A stretch of 20,445 nucleotides of DNA from Acidobacteria bacterium UBA2994 (GTDB taxonomy: Bacteria > Acidobacteriota > Vicinamibacteria > Vicinamibacterales > UBA8438), in contig DEAA01000082.1 of assembly GCA_002346545.1 (NCBI GenBank), positions 24,883 through 45,327 on the forward strand, read 5' to 3'. Below, piece by piece: positions 14,249 to 20,445 of the stretch. The notes below the pieces were generated by a model. It was not told the DNA's origin. It ran no database searches and saw only the letters and a list, made by a program, of their open reading frames with translations. Position 1 is the first letter of the stretch, and each line of letters opens with the position of its first letter. The position numbers and the translations under genes are program-made.

Positions 14249-15925
14249 ATGCTCCGACCCGCGCTGTTTACCGTAGCCCTCTCTGTCGGCTTCGTCGCGA
14301 GCCTCCCGGCCGCGGTCACCCTTACACTGACCGACGTCACCGCCGGTGCCGGGATCGAGTTCGACCACACCACTGGAGCATTCGGCGAGAAGTACATGCC
14401 GGAGACGTTCGGGGCCGGGGTGCTCTGGCTCGACATCGACGGCGACGGTTGGCAGGACCTGCTGTTCCTGAACGGCACCCCCTGGCCTGGTCGCCCCGAG
14501 TCGGCGACCCATCCAGTGCTCTATCGAAACCTTGGCGACGGCACCTTCAAGGACGTGACCGCGGGCTCCGGGCTAGAGGTCCCACTCTACGGGATGGGCG
14601 GAGCGGCCGCCGACTACGACAACGACGGAGACGTCGACGTCTACCTGACTGCGCTCGGCCCCAACCGCTTGCTCCGCGGAAACGGCGACGGTACGTTCGT
14701 GGACGCGACCGACGAAGCGGCGGTGGGCGCCCCCGGCTTCTCGACGAGCGCCCTGTGGATCGACTATGACCAGGATGGCCACCTGGACCTGTTCGTCGGA
14801 AACTATGTGGAGTGGACGCCCGAAACGGATCTGTTCTGCACCACTGCCGGTGGCGACGCCAAGTCCTACTGCACGCCCGAGTCCTACCAGGGCCAGAGCT
14901 CGAGGCTGTTCCGCAGCCTGGGCAACGGAACCTTCGAAGACGTCACCACCGCCGCCGGCATCCGCGCCCCGTCAGGGAAGGCGCTCGGCGTCGCCATGCT
15001 GGACTTCGACGACGACGGCTGGCTGGACCTGTTCGTCGCCAACGACACGCAGCCAGACCAACTCTTCCGAAACGCCGGCGACGGCACCTTTGAGGATGTC
15101 GGCATGCTCGCCGGCGTCGCCGTCAGCGACACCGGGGTGGCGCGGGCGGGTATGGGGGTAGATGCGGCCGACTATGATCGCTCGGGGCGCCCGCATCTGG
15201 TAATCGGTCATTTCTCCGGCCAGATGATGGCCGTCTATCACAACGAGGGCAGCGGTCTCTTCATCGACGACGCGCCCCGGTCGGCCGTGGGCCGAGCTAC
15301 CCTACCAACCCTGACCTTCGGCTGCTTCTTCTTCGACGTCGACCTAGACGGCTGGCTGGACATCTTCGCTGCCAACGGCCATCTCGACGACCAGGTTGAG
15401 CTCGTGCAGTCGCGGGTGAACTACGCCCAGCAGCCGCAACTCTTCCACAATCTCGGAGACGGACGCTTCGAAGAGGTCGGTCCCGATGGCTCTGGCCTCG
15501 AGACACCCCTTGTGGGACGCGGCGCTGCGTATGCCGACTACGACCGTGATGGCGACCTCGACGTGGTGATCACCGCAAACGGCGGGCCGGCGCGTCTACT
15601 GCGCAACGACGGCGGCAATGCCAATCAACTACTCAGGATCCAGGTCGAAGGCACCGACTCAAACAGAGACGGCATCGGCACCCGGATCGAGGTCGCTACT
15701 GACGGCGCCCCGCAGTGGCGCCTGGTCAAGACCGGGTCCAGCTATCTGTCTCAAAGTGAACTTCCGGTTACATTCGGCTTGGGGTCGGCCCAACGCGCCA
15801 CGGTACGGGTTGTCTGGCCGGACGGCGACGTGGACAACTTGGGAGAGGTTGACGCCGGCCAGCAGCTGACGGTGGTGGAGGGCGCCGGCGTACGAAACGC
15901 CACGCCCATCAGCCCGGCTCCGTGA
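14249..15925 (+). CDS. CRTAC1-type FG-GAP/VCBS protein with ASPIC-UnbV domain
   Basis: A 558-residue secreted protein with a signal peptide of about 22 residues. It contains seven FG-GAP/VCBS calcium-loop repeats that should build an integrin-like beta-propeller: DIDGDGWQD (62-70), DYDNDGDVD (122-130), DYDQDGHLD (172-180), DFDDDGWLD (252-260), a degenerate DYDRSGRPH (308-316), DVDLDGWLD (363-371) and DYDRDGDLD (430-438). C197 and C208 in the loop after the third repeat probably form a disulphide. The C-terminal 461-545 region (GIGTRIEV, SSYLSQSELPVTFGLG, VVWPDGDV) is the ASPIC/UnbV domain. The family's role is not settled, but it often sits beside TPR or cytochrome proteins in Acidobacteriota and Planctomycetota. 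It starts 15 nt after the cytochrome stop, and its stop overlaps the next start, indicating co-expression. Confidence 0.9.
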   Translation: MLRPALFTVALSVGFVASLPAAVTLTLTDVTAGAGIEFDHTTGAFGEKYMPETFGAGVLWLDIDGDGWQDLLFLNGTPWPGRPESATHPVLYRNLGDGTFKDVTAGSGLEVPLYGMGGAAADYDNDGDVDVYLTALGPNRLLRGNGDGTFVDATDEAAVGAPGFSTSALWIDYDQDGHLDLFVGNYVEWTPETDLFCTTAGGDAKSYCTPESYQGQSSRLFRSLGNGTFEDVTTAAGIRAPSGKALGVAMLDFDDDGWLDLFVANDTQPDQLFRNAGDGTFEDVGMLAGVAVSDTGVARAGMGVDAADYDRSGRPHLVIGHFSGQMMAVYHNEGSGLFIDDAPRSAVGRATLPTLTFGCFFFDVDLDGWLDIFAANGHLDDQVELVQSRVNYAQQPQLFHNLGDGRFEEVGPDGSGLETPLVGRGAAYADYDRDGDLDVVITANGGPARLLRNDGGNANQLLRIQVEGTDSNRDGIGTRIEVATDGAPQWRLVKTGSSYLSQSELPVTFGLGSAQRATVRVVWPDGDVDNLGEVDAGQQLTVVEGAGVRNATPISPAP

Positions 15926-17127
15926 TGCGAGGCGCCCCGAACCTCCCTCTTCTTCTGCTCCTTCTCGTCCTCTGTACGCCCCTCGACGCGCAGCGCGACC
16001 TGGCAGAACTCCGCAGCCGAGCCGAAACCGGAGACGCTGCGGCCCAATTCAATCTTGGACGGCTACACGTCACCGGCAGCGGCGTGCCGCAAGATGACCA
16101 TGAAGCCGCGCGCTGGTACCACCTTGCCGCGGAGCAGGGATACGCCCCCGCCCAGCACGGTCTAGGTCTCCGCTACGACGCCGGTCTCGGCGTCGAGGAG
16201 AACGATGCCGAGGCAGTGCGGTGGTATCGTGCAGCGGCCGACCAAGGCCACTGGGAGGCTCAATTCCGCCTGGGTCGGATGTATGCCCGCGGCACCGGAG
16301 TGGCCCGAGACGACACCCAGGCGGTGGTCTGGTACGAGCACTCGGCCAACCAAGGCCACGCCGAAGCGCAGTTCAATCTCGGCCAGATGCACTTCAACGG
16401 CCGGGGCGTCCCGCTCAATCGGATAGAAGCCGCCCGGTGGGTGGAGCTTGCCGCCCGGCAAGGCAATCCCCTCGCCCAGGTCACCCTGGCCAGTATGTTC
16501 GAGCACGGCGTGGGCATCGATCAGGACCCCGCGATCGCGGCCCGCTGGTATCGCGCAGCCGCCAACCAGGGCGATCCCTCGGCGCAGGTCACCTTGGGCT
16601 ATCTCTACGACTCGGGCATCGGCGTCGCAGAGGACGACGTCGAGGCGGTTAGATGGATCCGGCGGGCGGCTGAGCAAGACGACCCGGAGGCGCAATTCGC
16701 CCTCGGGAACATGTACTTCAACGGCCGGGGTGTAGCGCGCGATATCCCCGAGGCGATCCGCTGGATGCGTAAGGCCGCCGACCAGGGGTTCGTCCGGGCC
16801 CAGGTAAACCTCGGGCTGAGCTACGACGGCGGCATCGGCGTGGCCCGGGAGGCGGCCGAGGCAGCTCGCTGGTTCACTCGAGCCGCCGTTCAGGGCGACC
16901 CCGGTGCGCAGCAGAGTCTCGGGGTGATGTACGCCAACGGTGACGGCGTGCCGCAGGACCTCGTGCGGGCCCACACCTGGCTCAGTCTCGCGGCCGCCGG
17001 AGCCACCGGCGAAGCCCGCAGCAGCGCCCTGCAGGGACTCCAGGTCATCGAGGCGCGTCTGTCGCCTGCCGAGCGCGCGGAAGCCGACGCCCGACGGGAG
17101 GCGTTTCTCCCCACACCCGAACGGTGA
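15925..17127 (+). CDS. Secreted Sel1-like repeat protein
   Basis: A 400-residue protein with a signal peptide (LPLLLLLLVLCTPLDAQ). Nine consecutive Sel1-like repeats of 36 residues begin near residue 35; their cores read AQFNLGRLH, a G-x-G-V turn and AARWYxxAAxQG. The last repeat is followed by a helical Ala/Arg-rich tail (about 340-400). Sel1 repeats form alpha/alpha solenoids that bind other proteins, so this is probably a periplasmic adaptor, possibly for the cytochrome-TPR or CRTAC1 proteins of the same operon. ATG 15925 shares its A with the preceding TGA (TGATG), a coupled start; GTG 15922 one codon earlier is equally possible. The repeats are diverged at the DNA level and regular in length (108 bp). 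Expression depends on the operon promoter, since no separate site is visible. Confidence 0.87.
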   Translation: MRGAPNLPLLLLLLVLCTPLDAQRDLAELRSRAETGDAAAQFNLGRLHVTGSGVPQDDHEAARWYHLAAEQGYAPAQHGLGLRYDAGLGVEENDAEAVRWYRAAADQGHWEAQFRLGRMYARGTGVARDDTQAVVWYEHSANQGHAEAQFNLGQMHFNGRGVPLNRIEAARWVELAARQGNPLAQVTLASMFEHGVGIDQDPAIAARWYRAAANQGDPSAQVTLGYLYDSGIGVAEDDVEAVRWIRRAAEQDDPEAQFALGNMYFNGRGVARDIPEAIRWMRKAADQGFVRAQVNLGLSYDGGIGVAREAAEAARWFTRAAVQGDPGAQQSLGVMYANGDGVPQDLVRAHTWLSLAAAGATGEARSSALQGLQVIEARLSPAERAEADARREAFLPTPER

Positions 17128-17155
17128 ACGCCCGTGCCTGGAGTCCATCGGTCGG

Positions 17156-17184
17156 TTGCATCTGGGCAAGCCCCACGCTACGCT
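17156..17184 (+). promoter_or_regulatory. Candidate promoter for paralogue C, probably leaderless
   Basis: TTGCAT (17156-17161) and TACGCT (17179-17184) are separated by exactly 17 nt. The -10 ends 8 nt before ATG 17193, so the transcript would start at or near the start codon. No Shine-Dalgarno is present. It gives paralogue C a possible separate control from the Sel1 gene ending at 17127. Confidence 0.45.
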
Positions 17185-17192
17185 CAGCGATC

Positions 17193-18185
17193 ATGATGAG
17201 ACCCAACCAGTTCGTCTTGTTGACATTTGCGCTCCTCATCGCGGCACCGGCCGCCGCCCAGGATGACGTGCGAATGCGTCGTCCGCACGGAGACCCGGAC
17301 ATCTCGGGTACGTTCACGTTCCGTACGCTGACGCCGTTCCAGCGCCCGGAGCAGTTCGCCGAACTCGAGACGCTGGACGCCGAGACCGCAGCCTCCTTCG
17401 AAGCCTCGGAACGCACTCGACAGAACCGGGACCTGTTCGACCCCGAGTCGGGTGCCCGGAGCGCTGGCTATCAGCCTCGCGCGGAGGGAGGTGTGCTCTC
17501 CTACAACGAGTTCTGGTATGAGCGAGGCGTCGACCTGACTGACGACAAACGGACCTCCTTGGTCATCGATCCACCCAACGGCCGCCTACCGGCCCGTGTG
17601 CAGCGGACGCGCAACATGCACATGCCAAACCCCACCCGTGAGGAGCGGAACGCGGCCCGCTACAACTCCTATGAGAGCCGTCACCTCTTCGACCGTTGCA
17701 TCATGGGCTTCAACGCGGGTCCACCGATGTCGTCGGGTGCGTACAACAACAACGTGATGATCTTCCAGACGCCGGACCACGTGGTCATTCTCAATGAGAT
17801 GGTGCACAACGCGCGCATCATTCCAATCGACCGCGAGTATCACAAACCGCCGTTCAAGCAGTTCTCCGGCGTGTCCCGCGGTCACTGGGAGGGTGCGACC
17901 TTCGTCATCGAGACCACCAACTTCCGGGGTGGCGAGAGCCGGGGCACGAGCCCGAACAAACACCTCGTCGAGCGAATCACGCGCATCAACGGCGACCGGG
18001 TAACCTACGAGTACACGGTCACCGACCCGACCGTGTATACCGCTCCATTCACGGTCATGATGCCGTTCCGCCGCACCGATGGACCGCTCTTCGAGTACGC
18101 CTGTCATGAGGGAAACATCGGACTGCACGGGATCCTCGCCGGCGCGCGGAAGCTCGAGCTCGAGGGCCGCGAGCTTCGTCCATGA
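17193..18185 (+). CDS. Secreted uncharacterised protein, paralogue C of three
   Basis: A 330-residue protein with signal peptide MMRPNQFVLLTFALLIAAPAAAQ. It shares the family motifs of paralogues A and B: GDPDISGTFTFRTLTPFQRP (33-52), RTSLVIDPPNGRLP (120-133), RCIMGFNAGPPMSSGAYNNN (168-187), ILNEMVHNARIIPID, GHWEGATFVIETTNF (230-244) and LFEYACHEGNIG (299-310). C169 and C304 match the conserved cysteine pair. It is closer to A than to B (YNNN, NEMVH and DPTVYTAPFTV are shared with A). The function is unknown. The frame is open to GTG 17124, which overlaps the Sel1 stop. ATG 17193 (or 17196) is chosen because it begins the signal peptide and a -35/-10 pair lies just upstream. A hairpin follows the stop by 5 nt. 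Confidence 0.78.
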   Translation: MMRPNQFVLLTFALLIAAPAAAQDDVRMRRPHGDPDISGTFTFRTLTPFQRPEQFAELETLDAETAASFEASERTRQNRDLFDPESGARSAGYQPRAEGGVLSYNEFWYERGVDLTDDKRTSLVIDPPNGRLPARVQRTRNMHMPNPTREERNAARYNSYESRHLFDRCIMGFNAGPPMSSGAYNNNVMIFQTPDHVVILNEMVHNARIIPIDREYHKPPFKQFSGVSRGHWEGATFVIETTNFRGGESRGTSPNKHLVERITRINGDRVTYEYTVTDPTVYTAPFTVMMPFRRTDGPLFEYACHEGNIGLHGILAGARKLELEGRELRP

Positions 18186-18190
18186 CTAGC

Positions 18191-18216
18191 CGTCAGAGCG
18201 GTGCTCCCCTCTGACG
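18191..18216 (+). terminator. Hairpin after paralogue C, possible terminator or processing site
   Basis: CGTCAGAG (18191-18198) and CTCTGACG (18209-18216) are perfect 8-bp complementary arms. After one C-C mismatch, GG and CC extend the stem around a TGCT loop. It sits 5 nt after the paralogue C stop and 56 nt before the amidohydrolase start. No T-run follows, so simple intrinsic termination is doubtful; an attenuator or RNA-stabilising end is also possible. Confidence 0.4.
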
Positions 18217-18272
18217 AGCTTACGGACACCCGCGACGTCTCTTTCCGCGCGAGTGCCTTTAAGGAGGACGTG

Positions 18273-19553
18273 ATGTCGCATCGATCCGCTCGGCGTACGC
18301 TGCTCTGTGTCGCCCTCTTACCGCTTTTGATGGCGGCCGCCTGTGGCGGAACTCCGCCGGCAGAACCTGAGCCGGCCGCCACCGACGCCATCGCCTACGA
18401 GGGAGCTCGGATTATCGTCGGGGACGGTACGGTGCTCGATAGCGGCACGCTTCTGGTCGAGGAGGACCGGCTTCTGGCGGTCGGCCCCTCCAATACGGTG
18501 ACGGTGCCCGACGGCGCCGAACGGGTCGACCTCTCCGGACGGACGGTCATGCCGGCCATCATCGACACCCATGTTCATCTGCGGGAGGACGAGCGCGAGC
18601 CACTCATCGAAGACTTGCAACGCAAGGCCTACTACGGTGTAGGTGCGGTGCTCAGCCTGGGACGTGGCGTCAGTAACGTCGCGTTCGATCTTCAATCGAA
18701 CCCAGTCGGAGGCGCCGCCGACTATCACACTGTCGGCCGCGGCATCACGGCCCCCGAGCCCGGACGTACGGAGGTCCCGAGCTGGATCACGACCGAAGAG
18801 GAAGCGCGCGCGGCGGTGCGTGAGCTCGGCACGCAGGACGTCGAGATGGTGAAGATCTGGGTTGATGATCGGGGCGATCAGTTCGACAAGCTCACGCCTG
18901 AGCTCTATGGCGCCGTCATCGACGAAGCGCACATTCAGGGGCTGAAAGTAACCGCCCACGTCTACAGCCTAGAAGACGCCAAAGGGCTGCTCGAAGCAGG
19001 GATCGACGCGTTCGCGCACGGCATTCGAGACATGGACGTCGACGAGGATGTCTTAGCGATGTTCGAGGATCGTCCCCACGTCGTGCTGGTCCCAAATCTC
19101 CCCGGCGCCGGGGTAGCCACCGACCTCGGCTGGATAAGCGGAACCATTCCCGCGGATCAGCTTGACGAAATGCAGGCTCGATCGGTAGACCAGCCCGACG
19201 CCCAGGAGGCGTTCGGCATCCAGGCCCGCAACCTGACCCGCCTGAACGAGGCGGGTGTCACCATCGCCTTTGGCACCGATGGCGGAGCCGGCTGGAGCCC
19301 GCATGCCGAGATGGAAGATATGGTGCGCGCTGGGATGTCACCCGCGGAAGTGCTGGTAGCGGCCACCGCCAACTCCGCGAATCTGCTCGGTCTCGACGAT
19401 CAGGGAACCCTGCAGCCTGGCAAGCGAGCCGACTTCGTCGTGCTCGAGGCGAACCCGCTCGACGACATCACCAACACCCGCTCGATCGTGGATGTCTATC
19501 TGCGGGGCGAAGCGCTGGACCGTGCCGCACTCAGCGCGGCTTGGGTCAACTAG
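18273..19553 (+). CDS. Amidohydrolase-family lipoprotein (imidazolonepropionase-like)
   Basis: A 426-residue protein. The N-terminus (RRTLLCVALLPLLMAAACGG) is a lipoprotein-type signal with candidate lipid-carrying Cys24, then a Pro/Glu/Ala linker. The catalytic domain shows amidohydrolase metal-site motifs: IDTHVHL (H100, H102), VKIWVDD (K194, probable carboxylated lysine), TAHVY (H229), FAHGI (H249) and FGTDGG (D336). The C-terminal GTLQPGKRADFVVLEANPL returns to the small beta-sandwich, as in cyclic amide hydrolases and prolidases. It probably hydrolyses an amide, imide or dipeptide in the periplasm; the substrate is unknown. ATG 18273 is preferred over 18201 because AAGGAGG lies 5 nt upstream and the signal peptide begins there. 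It is separated from paralogue C by a hairpin and convergent with the VOC gene, with 6 nt between stops. Confidence 0.86.
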   Translation: MSHRSARRTLLCVALLPLLMAAACGGTPPAEPEPAATDAIAYEGARIIVGDGTVLDSGTLLVEEDRLLAVGPSNTVTVPDGAERVDLSGRTVMPAIIDTHVHLREDEREPLIEDLQRKAYYGVGAVLSLGRGVSNVAFDLQSNPVGGAADYHTVGRGITAPEPGRTEVPSWITTEEEARAAVRELGTQDVEMVKIWVDDRGDQFDKLTPELYGAVIDEAHIQGLKVTAHVYSLEDAKGLLEAGIDAFAHGIRDMDVDEDVLAMFEDRPHVVLVPNLPGAGVATDLGWISGTIPADQLDEMQARSVDQPDAQEAFGIQARNLTRLNEAGVTIAFGTDGGAGWSPHAEMEDMVRAGMSPAEVLVAATANSANLLGLDDQGTLQPGKRADFVVLEANPLDDITNTRSIVDVYLRGEALDRAALSAAWVN

Positions 19554-19559
19554 CGCACG

Positions 19560-20381
19560 CTACCGAGCGCCTTCGTACGCATCGAGCCCCTCGGTGAGTT
19601 CGACGCGGACGCCCGATGGGTCGGTGAGGAACGCGACCTTCAGCCCCAATTCGTCGAGCTCGGTATAGTCGCGGTCAAGGGTCACGCCCTTCGCCTTGAG
19701 CGACTCAACCACGGCGCGCAGATCGTCGACCTCGAAGCCGACGTGATCGATCGCGCGACCCTCGCTGGGAGCGTGCTCACCCTGGGTGTTCCCAAAGCTC
19801 AGGTTCATCCCCGGCACGTTCGCTGTCGTCTCGATTCGGCCGCGGGGCAGCCGCTCGAGCCCGAACATCTCGCCGTACCAGTCGAGCACCTCGTCGAACT
19901 GGGGCGTGAACCAGTGCACGTGGTAGGCTTCGACCTCCACCGGCAGCATTTGGTCTTCCTGTAGCTCGACCCGCACGCCGTCAGGGAGCGTCACATAGGC
20001 GTTGTGATGCCCCTCCGCCCCAGTGAACTCCGAATCCACCGTGTAGCCAGCGGCCTTCCACCGCTCGAGCCACGCCTCGGTGTTCCGCACTTTGACCCCG
20101 TAGTGATCCATCACCGACCCCTGTGAGCCGCCAGTCGGGGTCTGCTCGGTAAAGGCGATCAAGGTCCCCGGCGTCCACACCCCTCGCAGCCGTCCTCTCC
20201 GGAATGGCGTCGCATCGAAGTGTTCCACCCAGATGCGCTCGTGCTCGTCGATATCGGACACGTTGAAGTGCACATGCCCGTAGACGATACCGGCGTCATC
20301 GGGGACGGCCAGTTGAGCCCAGGCTGGCGTTCCAAGCGCCAGCGCGATAACGGCGGCCAACCACGGCTTGATGCTGAGCAC
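19560..20381 (-). CDS. Secreted two-domain VOC (glyoxalase-like) protein
   Basis: A 273-residue protein with a signal peptide cleaved near AWAQ (about residue 22). It has two vicinal-oxygen-chelate modules: about 31-140, from GHVHFNV (H36, H38) to GVRVELQE (E139); and about 150-263, from AYHVHWFT (H154, H156), a central IDHVGFEV (H213) and GVRVELTE (E261). These His and Glu residues are candidate metal ligands in glyoxalase, extradiol dioxygenase and fosfomycin-resistance relatives; the reaction here cannot be assigned. Export of a VOC enzyme is unusual, because most are cytoplasmic. GTG 20381 is preferred because AAGGAGG lies about 9 nt upstream and the signal peptide begins there. A TACACT hexamer (20431-20436, minus strand) could be its -10, with the -35 outside the window. 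Confidence 0.83.
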   Translation of the reverse strand: MLSIKPWLAAVIALALGTPAWAQLAVPDDAGIVYGHVHFNVSDIDEHERIWVEHFDATPFRRGRLRGVWTPGTLIAFTEQTPTGGSQGSVMDHYGVKVRNTEAWLERWKAAGYTVDSEFTGAEGHHNAYVTLPDGVRVELQEDQMLPVEVEAYHVHWFTPQFDEVLDWYGEMFGLERLPRGRIETTANVPGMNLSFGNTQGEHAPSEGRAIDHVGFEVDDLRAVVESLKAKGVTLDRDYTELDELGLKVAFLTDPSGVRVELTEGLDAYEGAR

Positions 20382-20430
20382 GTTCCCGTCCTCCTTGGTC
20401 AGACTTGATAGGGGCGTTAAGGCAGCTAGT

Positions 20431-20436
20431 AGTGTA
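20431..20436 (-). promoter_or_regulatory. Possible -10 for the VOC gene
   Basis: The minus strand reads TACACT here. A start about 7 nt downstream would give a leader of roughly 43 nt that contains the strong AAGGAGG site. The -35 would lie past the right edge of the window. Confidence 0.3.
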
Positions 20437-20445
20437 TCTTGCGAC

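Noticed and set aside
14249..15925. Reading the DxDxDG loops of the CRTAC1 gene as dockerin repeats
   Set aside because: Spacing of about 50-60 residues with GDGTF and LLRN motifs is that of FG-GAP/VCBS propeller blades, and the ASPIC-UnbV tail confirms the family.
15922..17031. Regular 108-bp periodicity resembling a repeat array or CRISPR
   Set aside because: The period equals 36 codons of Sel1 repeats in frame, with diverged DNA and no constant direct repeat.
16162..17169. 335-codon minus frame opposite the Sel1-repeat gene
   Set aside because: It mirrors the 108-bp repeats of the true gene and has no independent motif or ribosome-binding site.
19551..19562. TAGCG-CA-CGCTA as a bidirectional terminator
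   Set aside because: A two-base loop cannot close a stable 5-bp hairpin, and no T-tract follows on either strand.
1..20445. tRNA, rRNA or mobile-element sequences
   Set aside because: No cloverleaf, conserved rRNA segment, transposase motif or flanking terminal repeats were found on reading either strand; nearly all space is protein-coding.

Overview
The window is about 20.4 kb of compact, GC-rich bacterial DNA holding 16 genes (one cut by the left edge). No rRNA, tRNA, CRISPR array, insertion sequence or phage gene was seen. The gene mix suggests a Gram-negative chromosome of the Acidobacteriota type (Vicinamibacteria or a similar marine or soil lineage): a DUF5916 outer-membrane protein, Tat-exported hydrolases, a CRTAC1/ASPIC-UnbV protein beside a multihaem cytochrome-TPR protein, and several copies of a secreted uncharacterised family. 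This assignment rests on gene content only, because no marker gene is present.

Left part (1-6063): the C-terminal part of a DUF5916 protein, a D-cysteine desulfhydrase-like PLP enzyme, and an unrecognised membrane-anchored protein, all on +. Convergent to these, on -, is a Tat-exported GH99/WbsX-like glycoside hydrolase with an N-terminal dockerin-like segment. A Tat-exported phosphotriesterase-family hydrolase is then divergently transcribed on +.

Middle part (6070-11300), all on -: in transcription order, secreted paralogue B, a secreted PHP-domain protein, a TauE/SafE-type membrane protein overlapping the PHP gene by 4 nt, secreted paralogue A, and an MBL-like protein whose metal site looks degraded.

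Right part (11364-20381): a divergent promoter region, then a + strand operon with a five-TM, five-haem cytochrome with TPRs, a CRTAC1-type FG-GAP/UnbV protein, and a Sel1-repeat protein. Paralogue C (with its own promoter-like site) and an amidohydrolase lipoprotein follow, separated by a hairpin. A convergent secreted two-domain VOC protein ends the window.

Fifteen of the 16 products appear exported or membrane-bound; only the PLP enzyme looks cytoplasmic. The region reads as a cell-envelope and secretome block: several unrelated hydrolase folds interleaved with three copies of one uncharacterised secreted family, plus a periplasmic or surface haem, TPR and beta-propeller operon. The two least explained parts are the paralogue/hydrolase association and the cytochrome-CRTAC1-Sel1 operon. 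Several starts lack a Shine-Dalgarno sequence and carry a -10-like hexamer 6-8 nt upstream, suggesting leaderless transcripts, whereas others have strong GGAGG-type sites.
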